Shown here: piece by piece, positions 46,901-52,533 of the stretch
Layout of the letters: each line of letters opens with the position of its first letter
How positions within the stretch are numbered: the first letter of the stretch is position 1
Assembly: GCF_900129505.1 (NCBI RefSeq)
Contig: NZ_LT670818.1
Span: 5,365,001-5,429,000, forward strand
Reading direction: 5' to 3'
DNA: 64,000 nt
DNA from: Bradyrhizobium erythrophlei
GTDB taxonomy: Bacteria > Pseudomonadota > Alphaproteobacteria > Rhizobiales > Xanthobacteraceae
Translations under genes and position numbers: made by a program
The notes under the pieces: generated by a model
What the model was told of the DNA's origin: nothing
Seen by the model: the letters and a program-made list of their open reading frames with translations, nothing else
Databases searched by the model: none

Positions 46901-48441
46901 GGAATAATTTCTATCTTTACAATGGTGGCACGGGCCCCGAACTGACATATGCCGGCGCGGCCGTCACCGTTGGACAGTTCGGCAGCTACACGCCGATCGG
47001 CGCGGTGCAGGTGGCGGGCGGTTACGATGTTGCGTGGAAAGATCCTAACAGCGGTCTGTACACGGTGTGGAGCACCAACAGTAACGGCAAATACCAATCG
47101 AATCTTATGCCCGCCGTATCGGGAAACACCACCGCGTTGGAAGCGCTGGAGACTACCTTCCAGCAGGACCTCAATGGAGATGGTACCATCGGTGTTGTCA
47201 CTACCGTGATCCGGACCGATGGATCGACCGCGCTCACGGAAGTCGGGAATAATTTTTATCTTTACAATGGTGGCACGGGCCCCGAACTGACATATGCCGG
47301 CGCGGCCGTCACCGTTGGCGAGTTCGGCAGCTACACGCCGATCGGCGCGGTGCAGGTGGCAGGCGGTTACGACGTCGCGTGGAAAGATCCTAACAGCGGT
47401 CTGTACACGGTGTGGAGCACTAACAGTAACGGCAAATACCAATCGAATCTGACGCCCGCCGTATCGGGAAACACCACCGCGTTGGAAGCGCTGGAGACTA
47501 CCTTCCAGCAGGACCTCAATGGCGATGGTACCATCGGTGTTGTCACTACCGTGATCCAGACCGATGGGCCGACCGCGCTCACGGAAGTCGGGAATAATTT
47601 CTATCTTTATAATGGTGGCACGGGCCCCGAACTGACATATGCCGGCGCGGCCGTCACCGTTGGAGAGTTCGGCGGCTACACGCCGATCGGCGCGGTGCAG
47701 GTGGCGGGCGGTTACGATGTTGCGTGGAAAGATCCTAACAGCGGTCTGTACACGGTCTGGCGCACCGACAGTAACGGCAATTACCAGTCGAATCTCACCC
47801 CCGCCGTATCGGGGAACAACACAACGCTGCAAGCGCTGGAGACCACCTTCCACCAGGATCTGAATGGCGATGGGGTCATGTTCACGTCCGGCACCGGGAG
47901 CACTGTTAGCGCTGGCAACCTCTTAATCGGGGCGGGTGCGAGTGTGGAACTGACCGGTGCATATTCGGGAACAATTACATTCGCAGGCTCAGCCGGCACG
48001 CTCAAGATCGATAATTCCGCGAGCTTCACTGGTTCGATCGGCGGGCAGCTTGCGATTGGTGACGTGATCGACCTGCCGAACATCACCGCTGGGGCGGGTG
48101 CCACACTCGGCTATTCAGGCAACAACGGGCCCGGCACGCTGACGGTCAGTGATGGAACCCACACGGACAGCATTGCTCTTCTCGGCAATTATTCGTTGGC
48201 GAACTTCACCGCTTCGAGCGATGGCAATGGTGGAACATCGTTCATCGACCCGCCGCTGCCAACGAGCCAAAGCGACACCGCATTGAACCAACAATTGGCG
48301 CTATTTTCGCAACACATCGCCTCGGCATTTCCGTCTTCGGCGTTTAGTGACGGTAGCCCGTCCACACTTGGCATTTCTGAATCGGGAATTGGCCAGCCGC
48401 CGCCATTGACCCAACCGGTTGCAACCCAGCAGCATGCCTGA
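37972..48441 (+). CDS. Giant repetitive secreted protein with GH74-like propeller, Ig-like and Trp-rich repeats
   Basis: 3489 residues, no N-terminal signal peptide. Order: a beta-rich domain (about 82-203, ending GDYLSSTWTLSSDGNGG); a GH74-like propeller (about 205-905) opening GAGGYIRNFDIAPDG with Asp232 in GRTDSYGAYLW and Asp594 in PPGGNPVLASWDRPFF, with Asp-box units STNGGASWTL, STDGGQTWSN and STDGGASWTQ; 15 Ig-like repeats of about 118 residues (about 912-2855) interrupted by a different beta domain (about 1140-1343); four 115-residue Trp-rich repeats, each with AGGYDVAWK, YTVWSTNSNG and the calcium-loop-like DLNGDGTIG (about 2856-3300; like the W_rich_C domain of large secreted proteins); then a second copy of the first beta domain (about 3303-3425) and a 60-residue tail. 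No RTX nonapeptides seen. Start: GTG 37972 with GAGG at 37963; the only in-frame choice after the TAG at 37903. Beside a type I exporter, it is probably its substrate: an adhesin or matrix protein with glycan-cleaving capacity. Confidence 0.88.
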   Translation: MLKLPSSNFSQRLKNQQALDDGVSDSDPLAWYEQAIANNPVTVGAPAGSALVSPNGASAALNNRDATAVDTLEIVQAAMTSPSVEIAPAVTIADGASVEIAGVSAQSVNFTGTTGTLKLDNSLAFTGVVTGLAGSDGIDLADVNYGVQTQVTFLGNTAGGTLTITDGMHTADVALQGDYLSSTWTLSSDGNGGTIVVDPAVNTNWQTLKVGAGGYIRNFDIAPDGTMVGRTDSYGAYLWNGTQWVQLVTATSMPAAFVAATQNTGDTAQGVYEIQIADSNTQVLYMMYDGYVFKSTNRGTTWTQTSFAQVNAYPNGGTAQYGQKMAIDPNNPNIVYVGTPSNGLWVTTNGGTTWQQVSQFPAATGLDSGNSPIGITGMLFDPAVGGVVNGVTQTIFAESNGNGVYMSTNGGASWTLLSGGPTTVTDAAVSSTGIYYASDGNNLWSYANGQWTEQPTGMNGQGIQAVAVNPSNPNEIVVVSPGGTLSVTYNGGATWSGIDWNSNQVSATDIPWLQGANTGPNFNFLTIGGVSFNPLVPNQLIASAGTGVWNTTIPANVGGFTPITWIDQSVGIEQLVANEIIVPPGGNPVLASWDRPFFYISNLNAYPSTYGPVDSVNIDAGWSVDYASSNPSFVTGLVQNGVAVYSTDGGQTWSNFASEPVFPGQANGGTIAASTPQNIIDAPGDGVQPYYTLDGGVSWHPITLPGVSSWSGFEGSYYLDERSVTADRVSPNTFYLYYPGNGVYKSTDGGASWTQVYNGNDGFGSQWNGYITPFNWYNNEIMSVPGEAGNLFFTGGNQGTGPGTLNPFMVSTNGGAAWTAVPNVMNVTCFGFGAPATAGGYPAIYIVGYVNNVYGIWQSVNNAQSWTQIGTYANNSLDTIKTISGDPNIFGQVYVGFAGSGYAVLEAQPTGPAVTAIVTTPTTGHLNAGNTVTLTLDMSVAVTVAGGTPTLSLNDGGIATYTGGSGTNALSFTYTVGAGQNTASLAASAINLNGATIQDSGGNAAYLPLNSVTQTGPQIDTTTPTVASVLESPSTGHLNTGTTVTLTLAMSEIVTVNTTNGTPTLTLNDGGTATYASGSGSNNLVFTYTIGAGQVTTSLAATSFNLNGATIADAAGNAVNSSLSGLTEAGPQINTTAQPLGVDGNGFSNALGVSSAQVTLTTTNANDVLILNILENGTSISSISDTAGLTWTLKAVAGSASGPLYQYYAIAPNALPSDAITVNFAAAAAYVDLNAFGISGANTSSPFDTNASLPGTSNSSTVSATTSNANDFIFATYRFGSTSSPTAGSGWNTINATGNYYLSEYQVVSATQAGLVAGASAADQDGGIITAVVAATLSTGTTPTSIVESPSSGDLKAGNSITLTLNYSGAMTVAGGVPTLTLNDGGTATYTGGSGTSALTFSYTVGAGENTGSLAATAISLNGATIQDSGGHAASVSLSGVTQTGPQIDTTTPTVASLVASGSGITAGTGDLGVGKVVTLTLNLSEAVTVAGGSPTLTLNDGGTATYTGGSGTNALTFSYTVAAGQNTADLAVTAFNPGTATVKDGAGNAADLTGGVTNPGGTLQIDTTAPTVASLVASGTGITAGSGDLTTGKVVTLTLNLSEAVTVAGGTPTMTLNDGGTATYTGGTGTNALTFSYTVAAGQTTADLTVTAVNLGTATVTDGAGNAANLAGAVTNPSGTLQIDTTAPTVASVVASGTGITAGTGILGAGSVVTLTVNLSEAVTVAGGTPTLTLNDGGTATYTGGTGTNALTFSYTVAAGQNTADLAVTAVNLGTATVKDGAGNAANLTGAVTNPAGTLQISSTGPTVLSLVATGTGITAGAGDLAVGSVVTLTVNLSAAVTVAGGTPTLTLNDGGTATYTGGTGTNALTFSYTVGAGQNTADLAVTAVNLGTATVTDGASNPANLTGAVTNPTGTLQIDTTAPTVASLVASGTGISAGAGDLGAGKVVTLTLNLSEAVTVAGGTPTLTLNDGGTATYTGGTGTNALTFSYTVAAGQNTADLAVTAFNPGTATVKDGAGNAADLTGAVTNPSGTLQIDTTTPTVASVVASGTGITAGAGDLGAGSVVTLTVNLSETVTVAGGTPTLTLNDGGTATYAGGTGSNALTFSYTVGAGQNTADLAVTAVNLGTATVKDGAGNAADLTGAVTNPSGTLQIDTTTPTVASVVASGTGITAGAGDLAAGSVVTLTVNLSEAVTVAGGTPTLTLNDGGTATYTGGTGTNALTFSYTVAAGQTTADLAVTAFNPGTATVKDGAGNAANLSGAVTNPAGTLQIDTTAPTVASLVASGTGITAGAGDLAAGSVVTLTLNLSEAVTIAGGTPTLTLNDGGTATYTGGSGSNALTFSYTVAAGQNTADLAVTAVNLGTATVKDGAGNAANLTGAVTNPTGTLQVDTTAPTVASLVASGTGITAGSGDLGAGKVVTLTLSLSEAVTVAGGTPTLILNDGGTATYTGGTGTNALTFSYTVGAGQNTADLAVAAVNLGTATVKDGAGNAANLSGAVTTPAGTLQIDTTTPTVTQVVASPGSGIANPGTTITLTLDLSEAVTVVGRPTLTLNDGATATYIGGSGTNALTFIYTVTPTDATVPTLAITQVNLPGGATVTDGAGNAADLSGAVTSFPGLGIDPPPSFISLAISPSTGDLRAGNTVTLTLGLNDAVTVVGGIPTLTLNDGGTATYTGGSGTNALTFSYTVATGQNIAALAVTAVNLNGATVQFSGTDADLSLAGLTQTGPQIDTTTPTVSSVVASGSGITAGSGDLPTGRVVTLTLNLSEAVTVAGGTPTLTLNDGGTATYSGGTGSNALTFSYTVAAGQNTADLAVTAVNLGTATVKDGAGNAANLSAAVTNPTGTLQIDTTTHLTQAGNTYFLYNSVGSGPPLRYGGTLVTPGEFGSYTPIGAVQVAGGYDVAWKNTSTGQYTVWSTDSNGNYQSNLTPAVSGNTTALEALETTFQQDLNGDGTIGIVTTVIRTDGSTALTEVGNNFYLYNGGTGPELTYAGAAVTVGQFGSYTPIGAVQVAGGYDVAWKDPNSGLYTVWSTNSNGKYQSNLMPAVSGNTTALEALETTFQQDLNGDGTIGVVTTVIRTDGSTALTEVGNNFYLYNGGTGPELTYAGAAVTVGEFGSYTPIGAVQVAGGYDVAWKDPNSGLYTVWSTNSNGKYQSNLTPAVSGNTTALEALETTFQQDLNGDGTIGVVTTVIQTDGPTALTEVGNNFYLYNGGTGPELTYAGAAVTVGEFGGYTPIGAVQVAGGYDVAWKDPNSGLYTVWRTDSNGNYQSNLTPAVSGNNTTLQALETTFHQDLNGDGVMFTSGTGSTVSAGNLLIGAGASVELTGAYSGTITFAGSAGTLKIDNSASFTGSIGGQLAIGDVIDLPNITAGAGATLGYSGNNGPGTLTVSDGTHTDSIALLGNYSLANFTASSDGNGGTSFIDPPLPTSQSDTALNQQLALFSQHIASAFPSSAFSDGSPSTLGISESGIGQPPPLTQPVATQQHA
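42328..45513 (+). repeat. Nine tandem 354-bp units (Ig-like repeats) in exact register
   Basis: Inside the giant gene, the phrase encoding PTVAS(L/V)VASG recurs at 42328, 42682, 43036, 43390, 43744, 44098, 44452, 44806 and 45160, each 354 bases apart (118 codons), and 45514 begins a diverged unit. The units are highly similar in DNA as well as protein, which points to recent duplication or gene conversion. Less similar units flank them on both sides. Confidence 0.93.
46537..47880 (+). repeat. Four tandem 345-bp units (Trp-rich, calcium-loop repeats)
   Basis: CCTTCCAGCA (CCTTCCACCA in the last) occurs at 46811, 47156, 47501 and 47846, exactly 345 bases apart. Units two and three are almost identical; the first and fourth differ more. 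Each encodes a Trp-rich fold ending in a DLNGDG loop. Confidence 0.93.
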
Positions 48442-48648
48442 GTAAATCAATAATCCCGGACAGCCGAGCTTCGTCACAGCAGCGTTGCAGTCGGTGGCCC
48501 GCAGGTACGCGGGATGGCAGCCTGACCAGACGGAGATCACTTATCGACAGGGAACGTCGGTTGGGGTAGCGCTATCGAATGCAGTGGATCTCCTTGCGGC
48601 CAGCGGCCTTTAGAGCGATGTTGCGCATTTTCGCATGAGAGCCTGAAG

Positions 48649-50745
48649 ATGCAGGGTCCGGTACGCCGCATTTTGAAGATGCCATTATTTTTTCTGGCCT
48701 TCCTCGCCGCGCTGTCCTTGTCTCCAGCAGGCGCAGCGCCGTCGGAAAAGCGTTTGGCGCTCGTCATTGGGAACGCCTCGTACAAGACTGGAACTCTAGC
48801 TCGCCCGGCGAACGATGCGGCCCTCATCGCCCAAACGTTGCAGGCTGCGGGTTTCGATGTCATCGGCGCCCGCGATCTGGATGGAGATGGGTTGGGCCGA
48901 ACTTTTCGCGATTTTATCGACAGAGTTAGAAGCGCGGGACCGAACGCGGTAGCTGCCGTGTATTTCGCCGGCTATGGGCTGCAGCTCGAAGGCGAGAACT
49001 ATCTGGTCCCGATCGACGCCGATATTAGTAAGGCTTCAGACGTGCCCCTGCGGGCTGTGCGGCTGTCCGAACAAATGCTTGCGCTGGCGATGCTTCATTT
49101 GAAGGCGAGCTTCATGATCCTGGATGTCGCCCGCGCGAGCCCGTTTTTATTGTCAGGTCAGCCGCCGGCTGGGGGCCTCGCCTGGATCGAGCCCGAAACC
49201 AATATGCTGATTGCGTTCAGTGTCGCGCCAGGCACGGTCTCCCCCGATGCAGGGGACGGTTACGGCCCCTATGCCAAGGCGCTCGCCGAGACAATTCGAG
49301 AGGGTGGCCTGACGCCTGCCCAGGTGTTTGACCGCGTGCGCTTGCGTGTCAATGAATTGACGAAGGGCGCACAGGTGCCTTGGGACGTCTCGAGTATCGA
49401 AGCGCAATTCATGTTTTTCGAACGCGGGCCGGGCGCGCCGCCTCGGGCGGATTCGCCTGAGCGGACTGCCTGGATGCGCTCCCAGCCGATGCGCAAGCTC
49501 GGCCCCAACGATGCCTATATGGTGGCTTTGATCCGCGACACTTTCGATGCTTACACGGATTTTCTAGCGGACTATTCGCGTGACCCCATGACGAAGCGCG
49601 TCCGTGCCCTCCTTACGGTGCGGCGCGAGGCGATCACTTGGCGACGGACTTACCAAGCCAATACCCCCGATGCCTATTGGTCATATTTGGAGCGCTATCC
49701 ACGCGGATCTCATGTGGCAGATGCCCGCCGCCTTCTGACGCGTTTGGGCGCCACGACCGCGCTGCCTCTAAAATTCGCAAGGATGGATTACGACATACCC
49801 CCGCCTTTGCCCGACGAAGCGGAGTACGTCGAACGGACGGTGTTAATGTTCGACGATCCGGCTTTCGCGTTCGAGCCGCCACCACCGTCGCCAGTTCATT
49901 TCCTGGAGCCGCAGCCGTCCGAAATCGTGGCCTTGGCGCCGCCGGCAGCTCCATCTGGAGCACACACTCTTCCGACGCCAATGTTCGTGTCGTTGCCGGA
50001 CTATGTCGATGTACCGGCTTACGTCGTGATACCGCCGAACTCGTTCATCTTCAACAACGCCCACAAAGCACCGGCCGTGAATGCCACCACCAACGCCCCC
50101 AACAAGCCAGACGGGAAGGCCATATCCTCGTCAGCGTCGGCACCCGGCACGGCTGGCAAGAATAACCTTGCAGAAATTTCCCATCTTCCGCCCTCGGTCG
50201 CGACAACGAATATGCTGAACGACGGTCCGAACCCGCCACCGCTTCCCGCCAGTCCGGCGGCGCGGGAAGTGATCAAGGTGCCTCAGAGCCCTGCAGTATC
50301 GGCGGCTTCGACGCCTCTCTGGGCCGACCTGAATCCGGCGGCACGGCAAGAGATCAATGAGCCTCCGAGCTCGCCTTTGCCGCCGATACCTTTGTTGCCT
50401 CTCTGGGCAACTGACTACAAGACATCGGCAAAGCCAGGCATGGTCCCCACAATGCTCGCGCCGCAGCCAACCGGCGTGCCGCTGAGAAGTCGAAGCGCCG
50501 CAACCCAGTCGCCGATTCCCCCGGCGCAAACGTTCCCGGCGCCAACGGCCAGCAACCGGCCTACGCCGATTGCGCACCCGCCGCCGAAAGCAGCTGATCG
50601 ATCAGGACAACCTCTTGCGTCTTCGGTCGATGGGCTCGCGCCATCGGTCCAGCGCCGTCCCCAGATCGCGCCCGGCGCAGCTTCGCCGAAGCCGCTGGCA
50701 AAAAAACCATGCCCCATCGTGAACGGACAACCAGGCTGCAGCTGA
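48649..50745 (+). CDS. Exported caspase-fold (C14) pseudoprotease with Pro-rich tail
   Basis: 698 residues. A signal peptide (to about residue 30, ending SPAGAA) is followed by a caspase/metacaspase p20 fold: RLALVIGNASYKTGTLARPAND, GFDVIGARDLDGDG, and GLQLEGENYLVPIDADI. The catalytic His of the usual YAGHG block is Tyr109 (YFAGYG) and the catalytic Cys of LDACR is Ala161 (LDVAR), so no protease activity is expected. Residues about 275-365 contain short helical motifs (TPDAYWSYLERYPRGSHVADARRLL) like those of SPOR/TPR-type segments, and the rest is very Pro/Ala-rich, likely extended in the envelope. It stands between the giant gene and the divergent secretion pair and may be a scaffold or chaperone for secretion; that is inference. 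Confidence 0.85.
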   Translation: MQGPVRRILKMPLFFLAFLAALSLSPAGAAPSEKRLALVIGNASYKTGTLARPANDAALIAQTLQAAGFDVIGARDLDGDGLGRTFRDFIDRVRSAGPNAVAAVYFAGYGLQLEGENYLVPIDADISKASDVPLRAVRLSEQMLALAMLHLKASFMILDVARASPFLLSGQPPAGGLAWIEPETNMLIAFSVAPGTVSPDAGDGYGPYAKALAETIREGGLTPAQVFDRVRLRVNELTKGAQVPWDVSSIEAQFMFFERGPGAPPRADSPERTAWMRSQPMRKLGPNDAYMVALIRDTFDAYTDFLADYSRDPMTKRVRALLTVRREAITWRRTYQANTPDAYWSYLERYPRGSHVADARRLLTRLGATTALPLKFARMDYDIPPPLPDEAEYVERTVLMFDDPAFAFEPPPPSPVHFLEPQPSEIVALAPPAAPSGAHTLPTPMFVSLPDYVDVPAYVVIPPNSFIFNNAHKAPAVNATTNAPNKPDGKAISSSASAPGTAGKNNLAEISHLPPSVATTNMLNDGPNPPPLPASPAAREVIKVPQSPAVSAASTPLWADLNPAARQEINEPPSSPLPPIPLLPLWATDYKTSAKPGMVPTMLAPQPTGVPLRSRSAATQSPIPPAQTFPAPTASNRPTPIAHPPPKAADRSGQPLASSVDGLAPSVQRRPQIAPGAASPKPLAKKPCPIVNGQPGCS

Positions 50746-50802
50746 CGGATAGGTCGTTCGCAGGGGAACGCAGCGGCCGCGAATGCTTGCGACCCTTCCG
50801 GT

Positions 50803-52290
50803 CTATCTTTCGCGCAGGCTCTCTTGCTTGTACTTCATCAACGGTGACAACAGATAGCTGATGATCCGCCGGGAGCCTGTCTTGATCTCGGCGGTGACCG
50901 CCATGCCGGGCGAAAGATTGACGACCTTGTCCTCGACCTGCATCTGCGTCTGTTCGACCGAGATCCGCGCCGCGTAGCTCAATTCCTGTCCTTTGGGTTC
51001 GCTCGTGGCGCTGGGGGAGCCGGCCGGATTGTCGTTCGATTTTTCGCTCGAAGCATCACGCGCGATTGAATCCGATGAGATGCTACGGACCTTTCCGTGC
51101 AGCAGCCCGTATCTGGTGAAATCAAAAGTATCGACCTTGATTTCGACTTCATCGCCGGTGTGCACGAAACCGATGTCACGGTTGCTCACCGTGGCTTCGA
51201 TCTCGAGTTGACTGTCGCGGGGCACAATCACCATCAGCGCCTGCGCGGGCGTTACGACGCCGCCGACCGTGTGTATGGCCAACTGCTGCACCATGCCCGA
51301 CACCGGCGCGGTCAGCTGTTGAAGCTTGGTGCGCTGCTCGGCCTTCGACAGATCGGCCGCAAGGCCGGCGGCTTTCCGCTCGGACTCGGCCAGTTCGCCA
51401 AACAGTGTTCGACGATACTCGGCCTTGGTCTGGGCGCGCGTCTCGATGATAGCGGCAACTGCCGCCTGTGCTTCCTTCAAATGGCTTTTCTGGACCAACC
51501 GTTCCTGCTGGCTCTCGGTCAATTGCTGTAGCACCTCGAAATATTGCAGCCTGGAGCCGTATTCACTGAGCGTCTTGCGAATGTTGACGCGCTCCTCAAT
51601 CGTAGGAATGACCGCCTCCAGCTTATCGACAGTCGCCGAGATTGTAGCGAGTTCAGCCTCCTTTTGGGCCCTTTGTCCGTCCAGGGCCGCGATCTTGGCT
51701 TTGTGCTCCGATACCTGCGCCTGCAGAAACTGGCGCTGCATGGCGACCAGCGCTCGGTTGGCTCCTTCCGGAGGATGGAATGCCGCCATCGGATCGTCGG
51801 TATCGGCGAGCGCCGCACGCAGTCGAGCGGTATCGAGCTGCGCGGATTGCAAGTCACCCTGGAGATGATTGGCCTCGCCTTCGTTGATGGTTGGGTCGAG
51901 TTCGACGAGTACATCGCCGGCATTTACGTTCTGGCCGTCAGCGACCCGTATCGCGCGCACGACGCCGGTCTCAAAGGGTTGAATCACCTTGCTGTGGCCG
52001 CTTGGGATAATCTTACCGGTCGCAGTCGCCACGATATCGACATGGCCGAGGCTCGCCCAGGCTAAGGCCAGCACAAACACCGCAATAAGGGTCACGCCGA
52101 TCGCCCGACCGATGGGGGAAGGCGGAGTTTCGACGATTTCCAGCGCGGCCGGCAGGAAGGCGAGTTCCTCCCGGTCCCGCAGCTTGGTCCCTGCAGGAAA
52201 GGGAATAACCTTCTTGTCCGGATTGATGAAATCCTGCGCAGAACGCAAAAGAGATCGCTTACCTCCTGCGTCCTTCCGATCGACTAACAA
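50803..52290 (-). CDS. Type I secretion membrane-fusion protein (HlyD family)
   Basis: A periplasmic adaptor of 495 residues linking the inner-membrane ABC exporter to an outer-membrane channel. One membrane helix (about 55-80, IGRAIGVTLIAVFVLALAWASLG), the biotinyl-like region IPSGHSKVIQPFETGVVRAIRVADGQNVNAGDVLVELDPT, long coiled-coil hairpins, and a C-terminal beta region ending TGSRRIISYLLSPLMKY typical of HlyD. Start: TTG 52290 with GGAG five bases upstream. The open frame continues far upstream, across the exporter gene on the other strand, but contains no plausible start close by. It is divergent from the ABC exporter, sharing a 243-base promoter region. Confidence 0.9.
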   Translation of the reverse strand: MLVDRKDAGGKRSLLRSAQDFINPDKKVIPFPAGTKLRDREELAFLPAALEIVETPPSPIGRAIGVTLIAVFVLALAWASLGHVDIVATATGKIIPSGHSKVIQPFETGVVRAIRVADGQNVNAGDVLVELDPTINEGEANHLQGDLQSAQLDTARLRAALADTDDPMAAFHPPEGANRALVAMQRQFLQAQVSEHKAKIAALDGQRAQKEAELATISATVDKLEAVIPTIEERVNIRKTLSEYGSRLQYFEVLQQLTESQQERLVQKSHLKEAQAAVAAIIETRAQTKAEYRRTLFGELAESERKAAGLAADLSKAEQRTKLQQLTAPVSGMVQQLAIHTVGGVVTPAQALMVIVPRDSQLEIEATVSNRDIGFVHTGDEVEIKVDTFDFTRYGLLHGKVRSISSDSIARDASSEKSNDNPAGSPSATSEPKGQELSYAARISVEQTQMQVEDKVVNLSPGMAVTAEIKTGSRRIISYLLSPLMKYKQESLRER

Positions 52291-52533
52291 GACATCTCCA
52301 CTTCGTTGGCAAATTGTTCGACTAAACGCCTGATTCTGGAGGATATCCGAGGGCGTAGCCGGCGTTTGCTTATATCTGCTGACCGTGAATTTTTTGCCAT
52401 TCCAATGTGAAAGTTGTGGCGCCAGGACATTCCTTAAACTATGGCTAACAGCATCAAAAGTATAGAATATTAATTCGATTAGGATAGGTTTCCCAGGCGC
52501 CCGGTAGTGGCAGGATGACAGGACGCTAGTTGA
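52291..52533. promoter_or_regulatory. Divergent promoter region of the type I secretion pair
   Basis: The 243 bases between the HlyD-type and ABC genes, AT-rich near 52455-52490, must carry both promoters. I could not assign hexamers or an operator with confidence. Confidence 0.5.

Noticed and set aside
46792..47853. 353-residue minus-strand open frame
   Set aside because: It is the complement of the tandem Trp-rich repeats; its apparent repeats simply mirror those of the real gene.
40702..47880. CRISPR array
   Set aside because: Repeat units are 345-354 bp, contiguous and in frame within one coding sequence; no short repeats with unique spacers.
48649..50745. Active metacaspase or cell-death protease
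   Set aside because: Both catalytic residues are replaced (Tyr109 and Ala161), so protease activity is not supported.
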